Below, in pieces: positions 21,447-21,612 of a stretch of DNA of 21,612 nucleotides. Position 1 is the first letter of the stretch. Every line of letters begins with the position of its first letter. The notes beneath the pieces were generated by a model, which searched no databases, had not been told where the DNA came from, and saw only the letters and a list, made by a program, of their open reading frames with translations. The translations under genes were made by a program, and so were the position numbers. The DNA comes from an uncultured bacterium. Its GTDB lineage: Bacteria > CAIJMQ01. Location: positions 1 to 21,612 of the forward strand of contig CAIJMQ010000022.1 of NCBI GenBank assembly GCA_903821905.1, in the 5' to 3' direction.

Positions 21447-21612
21447 ATGCCAAAATTATCACATGAAAAAAAGGTAGGAATATTTTTTATAATAACTGTT
21501 TTACTTACTATAGCCGTAATTTTCTTATTTGGTAAAATCCGCCCATTTAGAAAAGGTTACAATTTTACAGTCACTTTTCATCGTGTTGCAGGTTTGTCTG
21601 TAGGAGATGAGG
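21447..21612 (+). CDS. mlaD: MlaD/MCE-domain lipid-binding protein (partial, start only)
   Basis: 55 codons are visible before the right edge. The protein begins MPKLSHEKKVGIFFIITVLLTIAVIF, a short cytoplasmic start and a single membrane anchor. It is followed by the first strands of an MCE domain (YNFTVTFHRVAGLSVGDE, matching the usual v-x-F-x-x-v-x-GL-x-x-G-d pattern). MCE proteins form a periplasmic ring that binds phospholipids and sits on MlaE. The ATG has AAGGG upstream. Position and order support the call. Confidence 0.92.
   Translation, partial: MPKLSHEKKVGIFFIITVLLTIAVIFLFGKIRPFRKGYNFTVTFHRVAGLSVGDE

Overview
The window is an AT-rich chromosomal segment (hand counts of typical flanking lines give about 30-40% GC) from a Gram-negative, probably uncultured, free-living or anaerobic-type bacterium. 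The diderm envelope is indicated by an Mla-type lipid transport operon, an O-antigen ligase/TPR protein, lipoproteins and a nucleotide-sugar dehydrogenase. Genes use the standard code, with ATG, TTG and GTG starts and mostly good Shine-Dalgarno sites. I cannot place the phylum from sequence alone; the gene style recalls candidate lineages such as Omnitrophota or Elusimicrobiota, but that is a weak guess.

Layout. 1-1146 (minus): 3'-truncated UDP-sugar dehydrogenase and a small VanZ-like membrane protein. 1301-3712 (plus): leuS, divergent from the VanZ gene with a clear promoter on each side. 3693-9152 (minus): an accessory-looking run of ten small genes. They encode a secreted polysaccharide deacetylase with an altered motif, an HNH endonuclease with its own promoter, several small membrane proteins, an RDD protein, a GC-rich jelly-roll lipoprotein, a DUF3467 protein, a small lipoprotein and a Cys-rich DUF3795 protein. 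9211-11418 (minus): two paralogous secreted proteins on either side of a BaiN/HI0933-type flavoprotein. 11541-12113 (plus): rsmD. 12123-17535 (minus): a complete five-gene Opp/Dpp-family ABC importer (two ATPases, two permeases, binding protein), possibly for oligosaccharides. 17738-21612 (plus): an O-antigen-ligase-like/TPR protein overlapping the start of mlaE, then mlaF and the beginning of mlaD.

The most unusual part is 5.3-7.5 kb. The DUF3467 gene shares its last 11 codons (a 32-bp identical stretch) with the unrelated RDD gene two genes downstream, and its first nine codons (24 of 28 bases) with the unrelated membrane-protein gene immediately upstream. Between the two copies of the shared 3' end sits a GC-rich lipoprotein gene bracketed by a 13-bp perfect direct repeat. 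Joining the two repeat copies rebuilds a DUF3467-RDD junction that resembles the end of the RDD gene. I read this as a patchwork operon formed by partial duplication of the DUF3467 gene followed by insertion of foreign material. No tRNA, rRNA, CRISPR array or insertion sequence was recognised, and no gene-free stretch exceeds about 200 bases.
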